Assembly: GCF_017377775.1 (NCBI RefSeq)
Contig: NZ_JAFVLN010000001.1
Span: 868,001 to 932,000 of the forward strand
Length of the DNA: 64,000 nucleotides
Reading direction: 5' to 3'
From: Streptomyces sp. VRA16 Mangrove soil
GTDB lineage: Bacteria; Actinomycetota; Actinomycetes; Streptomycetales; Streptomycetaceae
The translations under genes and the position numbers were made by a program. Below the pieces are notes generated by a model. It searched no databases. It saw only the letters and a list, made by a program, of their open reading frames with translations, and had not been told where the DNA came from. Positions within the stretch are counted from its first letter, which is position 1; every line of letters begins with the position of its first letter. This document shows, piece by piece, positions 23,875 through 32,012 of the stretch.

Positions 23875-24294
23875 CTACGGCTGCGTCGGACCTTCGCTCT
23901 CCAGGAGCGAGCGCAGCACGGCCTCGTCCTCCGGGGCGAGATCGGAGACGAAGCGGGCCAGGACGCTGCCGCGGTCCTCGCCGCGGTTCAGCTCCGCGTG
24001 CATCCGGCGGGCGTGCAGGCCCGCGCCGTCGGTCACGGGGGCGTAGGCATAACCACGGCCCTTGCGGGTGCGGGTGACCAGATCCTTCTCGTACAGACGC
24101 GTCAGGATCGTGGTGACCGTCGTGCGGGCGAGAGCGGCGGTGAGCATGTCCCGCACCTCGTTCGGAGTGAGCGGACCGCGGGCGGCCCACAGTGCGGCCA
24201 GGACATCGGCCTCGAGCTCTCCCGCCGGCCGACGCTCCCCGTGCTGCTCAGTCATACCGGGCATTCTCGCAGACGGGCCGCCTTGTTCCGACAT
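23875..24294 (-). CDS. BlaI/MecI-family transcriptional repressor
   Basis: 139 residues. The winged helix has ELEADVLAALWAARGPLTPNEVRD, then TTVTTILTRLYEKDLVTRTRKGRGYAYAP in pieces typical of BlaI. The C-terminal helices (FVSDLAPEDEAVLRSLL) form the dimer. GAGAGGGG lies 5 bases before the ATG at 24294; an ATG at 24255 is also possible. In the family an M56 (BlaR1-like) protease releases repression by cutting BlaI. Here an M56 gene lies 1.5 kb away, and twin BlaI-like boxes stand between it and dedA. Confidence 0.9.
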   Translation of the reverse strand: MSEQGGPSARMPGMTEQHGERRPAGELEADVLAALWAARGPLTPNEVRDMLTAALARTTVTTILTRLYEKDLVTRTRKGRGYAYAPVTDGAGLHARRMHAELNRGEDRGSVLARFVSDLAPEDEAVLRSLLESEGPTQP

Positions 24295-24328
24295 CTGTTC
24301 CCCTCTCGCGACGGGTCCGTCCCCGGGC

Positions 24329-24925
24329 TCATCGGGCCGGTGCCCCGGAGGCGGTCACCCGGTCGCCGAGGCGCCGGGTCACCCGGGGCACGGCCCAGCC
24401 CGCGAGCACCGAGGCCACGAGAGCGCCGAGCAGCAGACCGGCCGCGACGTCGTGCGGATAGTGGGCCCCGATCCAGACCCGGGAGACGGCCATGGCCAGG
24501 GCGGCGGGCACCGCGATCAGGGCGATGCGACGGTCGACGAACCACAGCGCCGCGGCCGCCGCCGCGGCGATCGCCGCGTGGTTGCTGGGGAACGACCAGT
24601 CGCCGAGCGCCGGGCACGCCTCCACCAGGTTCACCCGCAGCACCTGGCACGGCCGCTGCTCCTGGAGCAGGCTCTTGACCACGTCGTTGGCCAGGAACGC
24701 CACCACCACGATCAACGGGACCGCGAGCGCGGGCAGTCGGGGCCGCCCGGCCGCGCGCGCCCGCAGCCACGCCCAGATCATGAGGACGGCGAACAGGCCG
24801 AGGCCCCAGTCGGACCACCCGGCGACGAGCGTGTTCACCACGGCGGGGCTGTGATCGGCGAGGTGCGAGGTCTCCGTGTACAGGGAGTCGTCGAAGTAGC
24901 CGGCGGTCGTGAGGGCGGTGGTCAC
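24329..24925 (-). CDS. PAP2-family membrane phosphatase
   Basis: 198 residues with five or six membrane segments. The three PAP2 phosphatase motifs are visible: K-x6-RP in KSLLQEQRP, the SNH motif in FPSNHAA, and SR-x5-H-x3-D in SRVWIGAHYPHD. Members dephosphorylate phosphatidic acid, undecaprenyl pyrophosphate or similar lipids at the outer face. Its GTG start overlaps the dedA stop (GTGA), so the two are coupled. A role in carrier-lipid recycling with DedA is plausible. Confidence 0.92.
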   Translation of the reverse strand: MTTALTTAGYFDDSLYTETSHLADHSPAVVNTLVAGWSDWGLGLFAVLMIWAWLRARAAGRPRLPALAVPLIVVVAFLANDVVKSLLQEQRPCQVLRVNLVEACPALGDWSFPSNHAAIAAAAAAALWFVDRRIALIAVPAALAMAVSRVWIGAHYPHDVAAGLLLGALVASVLAGWAVPRVTRRLGDRVTASGAPAR

Positions 24926-25626
24926 AGGGTGTCTCCGGCGGAGGGAGTGGCCGCGGCGGCGGCGCGGCGGCGGTTCTTGCGGCCGCGCAGGAGCTCCAGG
25001 GCCAGCGGGACGAGCGAGACGATCACGATGAGGGCGACCAGCGGCAGCAGATAGCGGTCGACGTTCGGTACCGACGAGCCGAGTGCGTACCCGCCCAGGA
25101 CCAGGCCCACCGTCCAGACCGTGCCGCCCGCGACCTGCCAGACGGTGAAGGTGCGCACGGGCACGTCCAGGGCTCCGGCCAGCGGGTTCAGAACCGTCCG
25201 TACGACGGGGACGAAGCGGGCCAGCACGACGGCCTTGGCGTGCCCGTAACGGCTCAGCAGTTCCTCGGCGCGCTCCGCGCCTTCCTGGAGCCGCCGGGAC
25301 CGGCTGCGGGCCAGCAGGGCGCGGCCGCCGCGCCGCCCGATCCAGTAACCGGTCTGGGCTCCGATCAAGGCGCCCGCCACCGCGGCGACCAGCACCTGCG
25401 GCAGCGACAGATGCACGTCCCCGCTGCCGGAGACGCACAGCAGCCCCGCGGTGAAGAGCAGCGAGTCGCCGGGCAGGAAGAAGCCGACCAGGAGGCCGGT
25501 CTCGGCGAACAGGATGAACGCGATCCCCAGCGCGCCGAAGGCGGTGAGCAGGGAACTGGCGTCCAGAACGTTCACAGCGAGGGCATGCGAAGCCAGGGCG
25601 ACGCAGCCGTCGGGGCACACGGACAC
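24922..25626 (-). CDS. DedA-family membrane protein (undecaprenyl-phosphate flippase-like)
   Basis: 234 residues from GTG 25626, chosen because GGAAGGA lies 6 bases upstream; a longer frame to 25674 lacks a site. The core has FAETGLLVGFFLPGDSLLF, the re-entrant signature, and ARFVPVVRTVLNPLAGAL with the conserved arginines. Four to five membrane segments are predicted. DedA proteins recycle undecaprenyl phosphate or move other lipids. Coupling with a PAP2 phosphatase supports carrier-lipid recycling. The operators at 25676-25712 lie 50-86 bp upstream. Confidence 0.92.
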   Translation of the reverse strand: MSVCPDGCVALASHALAVNVLDASSLLTAFGALGIAFILFAETGLLVGFFLPGDSLLFTAGLLCVSGSGDVHLSLPQVLVAAVAGALIGAQTGYWIGRRGGRALLARSRSRRLQEGAERAEELLSRYGHAKAVVLARFVPVVRTVLNPLAGALDVPVRTFTVWQVAGGTVWTVGLVLGGYALGSSVPNVDRYLLPLVALIVIVSLVPLALELLRGRKNRRRAAAAATPSAGDTL

Positions 25627-25675
25627 GCGGATTCCTTCCGTCACGGATGCGCGCCGAGCGTCGGTCGGCCGCACC

Positions 25676-25712
25676 GTCTACATTCCAGTAGTCGGTCTAC
25701 ATCACTGTAGAC
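25676..25712. promoter_or_regulatory. Twin BlaI-like operator boxes
   Basis: A perfect inverted repeat GTCTACA-TCAC-TGTAGAC (25695-25712) follows an imperfect copy GTCTACA-TTCC-AGTAGTC (25676-25693). The 19-bp spacing places both on nearly the same DNA face pair. The TACA/TGTA core is that of BlaI/MecI boxes. They lie between dedA-PAP2 and the divergent M56 gene and probably control both. Confidence 0.7.
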
Positions 25713-25822
25713 GCATGTCCGGGCCGCGCAGTTCCCCGCGCGCAGCGCGCCGCGGATCGCGCGCGGACGACGGCCGGCCGACCGCTCCTGGGGCCGGGAG
25801 GGGACGTGGGAGAATTCGAGGC

Positions 25823-26782
25823 GTGAACTACGCCGTCTGGTTGCCGCTCCTCGTGCCACTGCTGGCCGTCCCGGTCGCCCGCAGGGCCGCGGACCGGCTC
25901 GCTCCGCGTGCCGCGGTGTGGACGCTGTCGGTCGCCGCGGTGACGCTCGCCGCGTGCAGCACGCTGGCCCTGGGCACGCTGCTGCTGGCCGGGGCGCTGC
26001 GCCTGCCACCGGTGGCGGCGCTGGAGAACATCCGGCCGCACTGGCTCGACGCACCCTCGTGGTGGACGGCACCGGCCGCGGTCGCCGCCGGCCTCGGGCT
26101 GGCCGTGTGCGCCGCCGGCGCCGGGTGGCGGCTGCTGAGCCAGCGACGCGAGCTGCGCCGGGCGCGGGCCGCGCTCGGGCCCACCGCGGGCGACCTGTCC
26201 GTGGACGATCACCACCACCCCTACGCGTACGCCCTGCCCGGGACGCGCGGTGCGAGCGGGTCCGTCGTCGTCAGCTCGGCCATGCTCCAGGCCCTGGCGC
26301 CCGCCGAACGCGACGCGCTGCTCGCGCACGAACGGGCCCACCTACGCGGCCGGCACCACCTGTTCCTGGGCGCGGCCCAGCTCTGCGCGATCCTGCACCC
26401 CGCACTGCGCGCCCTGCGGCCCGCGCTCTCCTTCCACCTGGAGCGGTTGGCCGACGAGGCCGCGGCGTCCGCGGTCGGCGACCGCAGGCTCACGGCCAGG
26501 GCGATCAGCAGGGCCGCGCTGGCCGCACACGACTCCCGCACCCGGCCACCCCGGCCGAGCGCGGCCCTGGGCGCCACCACCGGCCCCGTCCCGCAGCGCG
26601 TGCTCGCCCTCCTGACGCCCGCGGCCACCGCACCGCGCCGCGCGGCCCGTCACCTCGGGCAGGCGGTCGCCGCCGCCCTGCTGTGCTGCCTGGCGCTCTC
26701 GGCGGCGGGTGCCCTCGATGCCTTCTGCGATCTGCACGCGGATGTCGAGGTCGCGCAGACGTACTGGCCCACCGGCCCCTGA
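25823..26782 (+). CDS. M56-family (BlaR1-like) membrane metallopeptidase
   Basis: 319 residues from GTG 25823. Membrane segments are at about 3-18, 33-60, 75-97 and 285-305. The zinc motif HERAH (LLAHERAHLRGRHH) with the downstream ERLADEAAA matches the M56 gluzincin site. A penicillin-sensor domain is absent, so it senses something else or nothing. In this family cleavage of the paired BlaI repressor is the known output; the partner here is the BlaI gene at 23875-24294. The C-terminus after the last helix (DLHADVEVAQTYWPTGP) is short and outside. Confidence 0.9.
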   Translation: MNYAVWLPLLVPLLAVPVARRAADRLAPRAAVWTLSVAAVTLAACSTLALGTLLLAGALRLPPVAALENIRPHWLDAPSWWTAPAAVAAGLGLAVCAAGAGWRLLSQRRELRRARAALGPTAGDLSVDDHHHPYAYALPGTRGASGSVVVSSAMLQALAPAERDALLAHERAHLRGRHHLFLGAAQLCAILHPALRALRPALSFHLERLADEAAASAVGDRRLTARAISRAALAAHDSRTRPPRPSAALGATTGPVPQRVLALLTPAATAPRRAARHLGQAVAAALLCCLALSAAGALDAFCDLHADVEVAQTYWPTGP

Positions 26783-26800
26783 TCCCGCGCCCTCGGGCGC

Positions 26801-26881
26801 CGGCCCGGTCAGATGGACGATGCCACCCGCGCCGAGACGGCCGACGAGCCGGTACGGGCCGATCCTCGACGGATCGTCCAC
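26801..26881 (-). pseudogene. Remnant of a Ser/Thr protein kinase N-terminus
   Basis: From a GTG at 26881 the frame reads DDPSRIGPYRLVGRLGAGG, the glycine-loop start of actinobacterial Hanks-type kinases, then IVHLTGP. After about 27 residues the kinase likeness ends and the frame runs antisense into the M56 gene. No catalytic loop is present. This is a leftover fragment in the 171-bp gap before the next gene. Confidence 0.5.
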
Positions 26882-26953
26882 AGCTCATGGCCGCGCTCCC
26901 CGCCCTTTCGGCCGACTGCGGCGACAGCGTGATCCGGTGCGGTCGGCGGCCGG

Positions 26954-27847
26954 TCAACCGGCCCTGGTGAAACGGTCCTTGTGGGAGCTCGCCATCGTCC
27001 AGCGCACGAGTTCACCGTTCTCCACGTGGAAGCGGTACGCCGCGTAGGGGGCCTTGCAGCCGGGGGTCGTCGACAGGGCCGGAGCGACGGCGATCGGGTG
27101 CGTGGACGGGTCCGACTGGAAGGGGGCCGTGTCCATCAGCGTCGCCGACCAGGTGCAGCGTCTGCCCGCGTCGGTGCGGGTGCCCGTGACGACCGCGTCG
27201 CCGATCCGGCCCTTCGCGATCCGGACGGTCTCGTCGCCGTCGCGCCAGGTCCCCACGAGGGCCGCGGGCACGGTGGAGGCGGGGCCGCTCGCCCGGTCGA
27301 TCTGGATGGACATCTTCGAGGAGGCACGCCACATGACGGTGCCGTCCATGCCCTCCAGGGTGATCGCGTCGGGCCGGCAGGAGGCGGGCGACGCGGTGGT
27401 GGGCGTCGTGCGGGTCACCTTCGCGTCGGCGACCGTCACATAGCGCTCCTTGTGCGAGGTGATGCGGGCCTCGCCGGTGCAGAGCACGCCGGCCTTGCCG
27501 ACGGTGAAGGGCACCGCGTCGCCCGTCCTCGCCGATACGGGAATGTCCAGACGCAGCATCGACAGGGCGTCGCTCTCGTCGAGCAGTGAGGTCCACGAGC
27601 CGCCGAGCTGGGCCCCGACCGGGGTGTCGGGCAGCTCCTTGCCGGGCAGTTCGGAACCCGGCGCGGCCGCGGCGGAGACCGTCGCCTCGTCCGGGCCCGA
27701 GCCCGAGCGCGCCGCACCGGCCAGTGCGGGCACCCCGATGCCGAGGGCCACGACGGCCCCCACCGTCACGGTCAGCGTCAGGCCGAAGCGGAGCCTCCGG
27801 GAGGAAGAGCCGTTTCTGCCTGCTCTGTCGTCACCGTCGAGTGCCAA
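26954..27847 (-). CDS. Secreted or membrane-anchored protein, unknown function
   Basis: 297 residues starting at TTG 27847 with GGGGGG 5 bases upstream. A basic N-terminus (SSSRRLRFGL) leads to one hydrophobic segment (about 20-46, LTLTVTVGAVVALGIGVPAL), a signal anchor. The rest is beta-rich and outside the cell. Four cysteines (VLCTG, ASCRP, RRCTW, PGCKA) could form two disulfides, and two similar halves (about 95-190, 190-290) are suggested by GEARITSHKERY and the later ETVRIAKGRIGD. No family recognised. Confidence 0.75.
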   Translation of the reverse strand: MALDGDDRAGRNGSSSRRLRFGLTLTVTVGAVVALGIGVPALAGAARSGSGPDEATVSAAAAPGSELPGKELPDTPVGAQLGGSWTSLLDESDALSMLRLDIPVSARTGDAVPFTVGKAGVLCTGEARITSHKERYVTVADAKVTRTTPTTASPASCRPDAITLEGMDGTVMWRASSKMSIQIDRASGPASTVPAALVGTWRDGDETVRIAKGRIGDAVVTGTRTDAGRRCTWSATLMDTAPFQSDPSTHPIAVAPALSTTPGCKAPYAAYRFHVENGELVRWTMASSHKDRFTRAG

Positions 27848-27964
27848 GGTGTCCCCCCGATGTTCATGGGCCGGTATGCGTAAGGCCCTTGCGTCCCTGA
27901 AGCCTCATACACCTCTCTGGTGACGTCAAGGACGGGGCGGGACAAGGCAGCAGAGGTCCTTGCG

Positions 27965-28579
27965 TCAAGGTTTCGCCGGGGGATTCTTCCTGGTGACCAG
28001 AGTCCAGGCGTCGATGTCCTGATAACGCCGTGGCCCCGTGTGGCCTCGTACCGTGCTGCCGACCAGGTGGAGGCGTTCGGTCTGCCAGGGGCGTCCGGTG
28101 AAGCCGTCGAGGCAGGAGGCCGCCGCCGTGACGGACGTGGTGTCGGATCGGCGAGCGCGGGCCAGCGTCAGGTGGGGGCGCAGCGGACGCTCGGCGAAGG
28201 TGATGCCACAGTGCCTGATCCGCGCCCGTACCGCGTCGGCCAGCTCGTGCAGACCGTTGAGATCACCCTCGATGCCGCTCCACAGCACTCGTTCGTCGAA
28301 GTGACCGCCACCGGACAGCGCCAGTTCGAGGGCGGGCCGGGCAGCCGCCAGGTCGGCCAGCGGCGAACGAAGCCCCTGGACGGCCCGCACCGGCAGCTCG
28401 CCCAGGAAGGCGAGGGTGATGTGCCAGTCCTCGATGCGGTTCCAGCGCAGATCGGGATGCGTGGCGTAGGCCGGGCTCAGCGCGTGCGCCAATGCGTTCT
28501 TCGCGTCGTCGGGCGGGGCGAGGGCGACGAACGCGTACTGGCTGGTGGTGCGGGGTGCTTCGGTCACGGACGTCTTCAT
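27965..28579 (-). CDS. thpR: RNA 2',3'-cyclic phosphodiesterase
   Basis: 204 residues of the 2H phosphoesterase family (formerly 2'-5' RNA ligase, LigT). Both catalytic HxTx motifs are present: WHITLAFLG at about residue 53 and RPHLTLAR at about 135. The enzyme opens 2',3'-cyclic phosphates on RNA. Length and spacing are normal. It follows the secreted-protein gene's direction with a 117-bp gap and probably has its own promoter. Confidence 0.92.
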   Translation of the reverse strand: MKTSVTEAPRTTSQYAFVALAPPDDAKNALAHALSPAYATHPDLRWNRIEDWHITLAFLGELPVRAVQGLRSPLADLAAARPALELALSGGGHFDERVLWSGIEGDLNGLHELADAVRARIRHCGITFAERPLRPHLTLARARRSDTTSVTAAASCLDGFTGRPWQTERLHLVGSTVRGHTGPRRYQDIDAWTLVTRKNPPAKP

Positions 28580-28650
28580 ACCTCATGCGTCAGGGGGGCC
28601 GACATCCGACCGTGCGGCGCCGAACCGTCCCGTGGTGCCCGGGCAGTGAG

Positions 28651-28687
28651 CGGTCTGCGCCGGGACGCCCGGTCCCGGCGCAGACCG
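28651..28687. terminator. Strong 16-bp stem hairpin
   Basis: A perfect stem with arms 28651-28666 and 28672-28687 and a 5-base GCCCG loop, followed by TTCTTCC. It lies 72 bp upstream of thpR and just beyond the DUF4188 remnant, so it likely ends transcription coming down the minus strand. Confidence 0.7.
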
Positions 28688-28775
28688 TTCTTCCGGTGCG
28701 GCTCTTCCCGAACGGGGTGGCTGAGCGCGGGCGTCTCTCGCCGACCGGACGCCTACCTCTACCTCGCCGCGCAGC

Positions 28776-28931
28776 TCAGACGCTGGGCCGCCGTGCCGCC
28801 GCGCCGCCGCGCCGACCGACCGGTACGACACCTGTCGCGGCACCGAGGCCGTACGCGGGCAGGTCGACGTACACCGATCCGTAGGAGCCCGACGGGACGA
28901 TGAACGTCTCGTGCCAGATCCCCACATGCCC
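28776..28931 (-). pseudogene. C-terminal remnant of a DUF4188-type monooxygenase
   Basis: The last 51 codons of the frame (GIWHETFIVPSGSYGSVYVD, then GLGAATGVVPVGRRG) match the end of DUF4188 heme-monooxygenase-like proteins. The upstream part of the frame is not related and the N-terminal two thirds of the family are missing. I call it a truncated gene. Confidence 0.6.
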
Positions 28932-28983
28932 CTTCCCGGCGCGTGCCCGTCGGAGAGGGGAAGGCGTCTGCCCCGACACGTCT

Positions 28984-29757
28984 TCAGAGGAAGACCCGCG
29001 CCGACTCCAGCCACTTCTGCGCATCCTCGCCGGTCGCCGTCAGGGCGGTCCCGGACCAGGAGCGACGCCGGGTGACATACAGGCAGAAGTCCATCGCGTC
29101 GCCCCGCACCTGTTGCGCCGCATCCTCGGGGCCCCACACCCAGGTCCGTCCGTCAGGTGCGGTCAGTTCGACGCGGAAGGGGGCGGCCGGCTCGGGCAGT
29201 CCGACGGCGGCGAAGGACAGCGCCCGTCCCGACACTCCCAGCGACGCCACGTGCCGCAGCCGATCCGTCGGGGGGTGCGGCACGCCCACGGCATCGAAGA
29301 CGTCCTGTCCGTGGGCCCAGGTCTCCATCAGGCGCAGGGGCGTCATCAGGGCCGGGGTCACCTTCGACATGTACCAGGGGAAGGCGTGGTCCCAGGGCGT
29401 GTCGCGCAAGGCCGCCGCCAGTTCGGCTCGACCGGTCCGCCACTGGTCCAGAAGTACTGGCCGCGGTGCGGCCGCTCCAGCGGCGGCGGCCCGGTCCGCG
29501 TACGCGCTGCCTTCGGCTTCCGCCCGCCTGAGCTCAGCGCCGAACGCGTCCGGGGTGCGTAAGGCCCTGAGCACGTTCGTGTCCGACCATGCGAGGTGGG
29601 CCATTTGATGGGCGACCGTCCAGCCCGGCGCCGGTGTTGGGATCGACCAGTCGTCCAACTCCGCGACCAGGGCGTCGAGTTCATCGCCCTCGGCCACCAG
29701 CGCGGACAGGACACCGGCGTCATCGACTTCGGGAACGGCGAGATTGTAGTTCAGCAC
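28984..29757 (-). CDS. TIGR03084-type DinB/mycothiol-isomerase-like protein
   Basis: 257 residues. The N-terminal four-helix DinB/maleylpyruvate-isomerase-N fold has the metal-site region GWTVAHQMAHLAWSD and LMETWAHGQDVFDA with the expected histidines. A short C-terminal domain (FRVELTAPDGRTWVWGPED, DFCLYVTRRRS) follows. Relatives are thiol-dependent enzymes using mycothiol. The GTG at 29757 is the best start; no ATG fits. It is divergent from the Tat hydrolase operon across 311 bp. Confidence 0.82.
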   Translation of the reverse strand: MLNYNLAVPEVDDAGVLSALVAEGDELDALVAELDDWSIPTPAPGWTVAHQMAHLAWSDTNVLRALRTPDAFGAELRRAEAEGSAYADRAAAAGAAAPRPVLLDQWRTGRAELAAALRDTPWDHAFPWYMSKVTPALMTPLRLMETWAHGQDVFDAVGVPHPPTDRLRHVASLGVSGRALSFAAVGLPEPAAPFRVELTAPDGRTWVWGPEDAAQQVRGDAMDFCLYVTRRRSWSGTALTATGEDAQKWLESARVFL

Positions 29758-30068
29758 GCGCCCCAGGGTGCCACTCCGTGCTGACCACAGGGGGCGAAGA
29801 AGAGGGCCGCGGCCGGTCCGGATCCCGGCCCGGCCTGCGGTGTCGACACGGGCTGGACGCGCGTGACTCCGCCACGTCCCGAGTCTTGAGGAACCGGGGG
29901 AGCGCGCCACCGCTGGGGTCTTTCCACGGTTCGGGTCGACACGACCGGGTGTTTTCCTGCTGGCAGCACCCGACGACGCCGTCCCGCGCCGGGTGTCCGC
30001 CACCGGAGGTGTCTGCCGTGACCGCCCGAGTGTCACGCACCGCATCCCCGATCCCGAAAGGCACCTTC
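29758..30068. other. 311-bp divergent intergenic region
   Basis: No gene seen. A weak CGGGTG...CACCCG repeat (about 29946-29972) is the only structure. It should hold the promoters of the DinB-like gene and of the hydrolase operon. GAAAGG at the end is the ribosome-binding site of the MBL gene. Confidence 0.5.
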
Positions 30069-31142
30069 ATGGAACCGATGCCCCACAGCGCTCGTGCGGA
30101 CCGTCGGACTCTGCTGCGCGCGGCGGCCGTGCTGCCCGTTGCCGCCGTCGGTGTCGGCGCCCTGGAGGGCGAGTCCGCCGCGTCCGAGGTCCCCGGCCTG
30201 CCCGACTACGCGCCGGTCCCGTCCGCCGCGGCCGGGCCGAAACTCAACGACGCGGGCTACTTCGTCGGTCGGATCGACGGACACCTCCACTGGGTCACCG
30301 ACGGCTTCTACCAGGCGATGTTCCTCAGCACCCGGGACGGCGTCGTCCTGGTCGACGCCCCGCCGACCATCGGGCACAACCTCCTGCGGGCGATCGCCGA
30401 CGTGACGCGGGCCAACGGCCGTCCCGCGAAGGTCACGCACCTGGTCCACTCCCACTCGCACGCCGACCATGTCGGGGCTTCCTCGATCCTCGGCAAGGAC
30501 GTGGTGCGCATCGGGCACGCCGAATGCCGGCGCCTGCTGCTGCGCGACAACGACCCGAACCGCCCGGCGCCGACCGTCACCTTCGAGGACCACTACACCC
30601 TGCATGTCGGCGGCGAACGGCTGGAGTTGGCCTATCACGGGCCCAACCACAGCCCCGACAACATCTTCATCCACGCCCCGGAACACAAGACCCTGATGGT
30701 CGTCGACATCCTGTACCCGGGCTGGGTGCCGTTCAAGAACCTCGCGGTGTCCCAGGACATCCCCGCCTGGCTCCGGGCCCAGGACATAGCGATGGGGTAC
30801 CCCTGGCGGACACTGGTCGGCGGCCACCTCGGGCGGCTCGGCAGACGCGCGGACGGCGACCTCCAGCGCGCCTACATGGCCGATCTCGAAGCCTCCACGC
30901 GGGCGTCGATGCATCTGGACCCCACCCCGTACTTCGAGGAGTACGGCGCCCAGGGCAATTCCTGGGCGGTCTTCAAGACATACCTCGACGCGGTGGCGGC
31001 ACAGGCCGCCGCGCCGGTGGCCGCGAAGTACACCGGCGTTCTCGCCGCCGCGGACGTGTTCACCCTCGACAACGCGGCGACCTTGGTCGAGTCCTTCCGC
31101 ATCGACGCCGGGATCCTCGGCCCGTTCAGCACCCGTCCCTGA
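30069..31142 (+). CDS. Tat-exported MBL-fold metallo-hydrolase
   Basis: 357 residues. The N-terminus RADRRTLLRAAAVLPVAAVG is a twin-arginine signal, with likely cleavage near ESAAS. The metallo-beta-lactamase motif is HSHSHADH with further ligands in YHGPNHSPDN and GGHLGR. The function class is a zinc or iron hydrolase. It is the first gene of a six-gene unit on the plus strand (30069-35255) with three alpha/beta hydrolases, an SDR and a cupin. The enzyme acts outside the cell or at the membrane. Confidence 0.88.
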   Translation: MEPMPHSARADRRTLLRAAAVLPVAAVGVGALEGESAASEVPGLPDYAPVPSAAAGPKLNDAGYFVGRIDGHLHWVTDGFYQAMFLSTRDGVVLVDAPPTIGHNLLRAIADVTRANGRPAKVTHLVHSHSHADHVGASSILGKDVVRIGHAECRRLLLRDNDPNRPAPTVTFEDHYTLHVGGERLELAYHGPNHSPDNIFIHAPEHKTLMVVDILYPGWVPFKNLAVSQDIPAWLRAQDIAMGYPWRTLVGGHLGRLGRRADGDLQRAYMADLEASTRASMHLDPTPYFEEYGAQGNSWAVFKTYLDAVAAQAAAPVAAKYTGVLAAADVFTLDNAATLVESFRIDAGILGPFSTRP

Positions 31143-31202
31143 CGCCCGTACCGACGCCCGCGCACCTCCGCCGTGCCCGTCCCCGAGAAAGGCCGAGTGG
31201 CC

Positions 31203-32012
31203 ATGAGCCGACCCGTCCCCGTCCTCTTCATCCACGGCCTGTGGCTGCACAGCACGTCCTGGCAGCCCTGGATCGACCTGTTCCGCAACGAGGGCTACGA
31301 CCCGTCCGCGCCGGGCTGGCCCGGCGACCCCGACACCGTCGAGGAGGCACGGCACAACCCGGAGAGCATCGCCGACCACGGTATCGACGACGTCGTCGAC
31401 CACTACGCGACGCTCATCAAGGGCATGGAGACGCCGCCGGTCCTCGTCGGCCATTCCTTCGGCGGGATGATCGCGCAGAAGCTCCTCGGCCAGGACCTGG
31501 CAGCGGCCGCCGTCGCGATCGACGCCGCCCAGATCAAGGGAGTTCTGCCACTGCCGCTGTCCGCGCTGCGGTCGACGCTGCCGGTGTTCAAGAATCCGGC
31601 GAACAAGCACCGCGCGGTGTCCCTGACCGCCGAGCAGTTCCGCTTCGCGTTCGGCAACGCCCTGACCGAGAAGGAGTCCGACGCACTGTACGAGCAGTGG
31701 ACCATTCCCGCGCCGGGCAAGCCGCTGTTCGAAGCCGCAGCGGCGAACTTCAGCCCCTCCTCGCCGGCCAAGGTCGACACCGCGAACTCCGGGCGCGGTC
31801 CACTGCTGTTGATGTCCGGCGGCAAGGACCACACCGTGCCGGAGTCCGTCACCCGCGCCACGCAGAAGCAGTACCGGCACTCCGAGGCCGTCACCGAGTT
31901 CCTGGCCTTCCCCGACCGCGGGCACTCGCTGACCATCGACAGCGGCTGGCGCGAGGTGGCGGACGCGGCGCTGGCCTGGCTGCGGCAGCAGGGTCTGGAG
32001 GCGCAGCGGTGA
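31203..32012 (+). CDS. Alpha/beta hydrolase
   Basis: 269 residues. The oxyanion motif is FIHGLWLHSTSW, the nucleophile elbow VGHSFGG has the catalytic Ser, Asp is expected in SGGKDHTVP, and His is in FPDRGHSLT. There is no signal peptide, so it is cytosolic. The ATG at 31203 was chosen; an in-frame GTG two codons earlier is closer to AAAGG and may be the real start. The stop overlaps the SDR gene (GTGA). Confidence 0.9.
   Translation: MSRPVPVLFIHGLWLHSTSWQPWIDLFRNEGYDPSAPGWPGDPDTVEEARHNPESIADHGIDDVVDHYATLIKGMETPPVLVGHSFGGMIAQKLLGQDLAAAAVAIDAAQIKGVLPLPLSALRSTLPVFKNPANKHRAVSLTAEQFRFAFGNALTEKESDALYEQWTIPAPGKPLFEAAAANFSPSSPAKVDTANSGRGPLLLMSGGKDHTVPESVTRATQKQYRHSEAVTEFLAFPDRGHSLTIDSGWREVADAALAWLRQQGLEAQR

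Noticed and set aside
30033..31925. Long antisense frame of 630 codons
   Set aside because: High-GC shadow opposite clearly conserved genes.
29993..32008. Giant 940-codon plus-strand frame
   Set aside because: Only its last 268 codons (SDR) are real; the rest is a shifted reading of the MBL and hydrolase genes.
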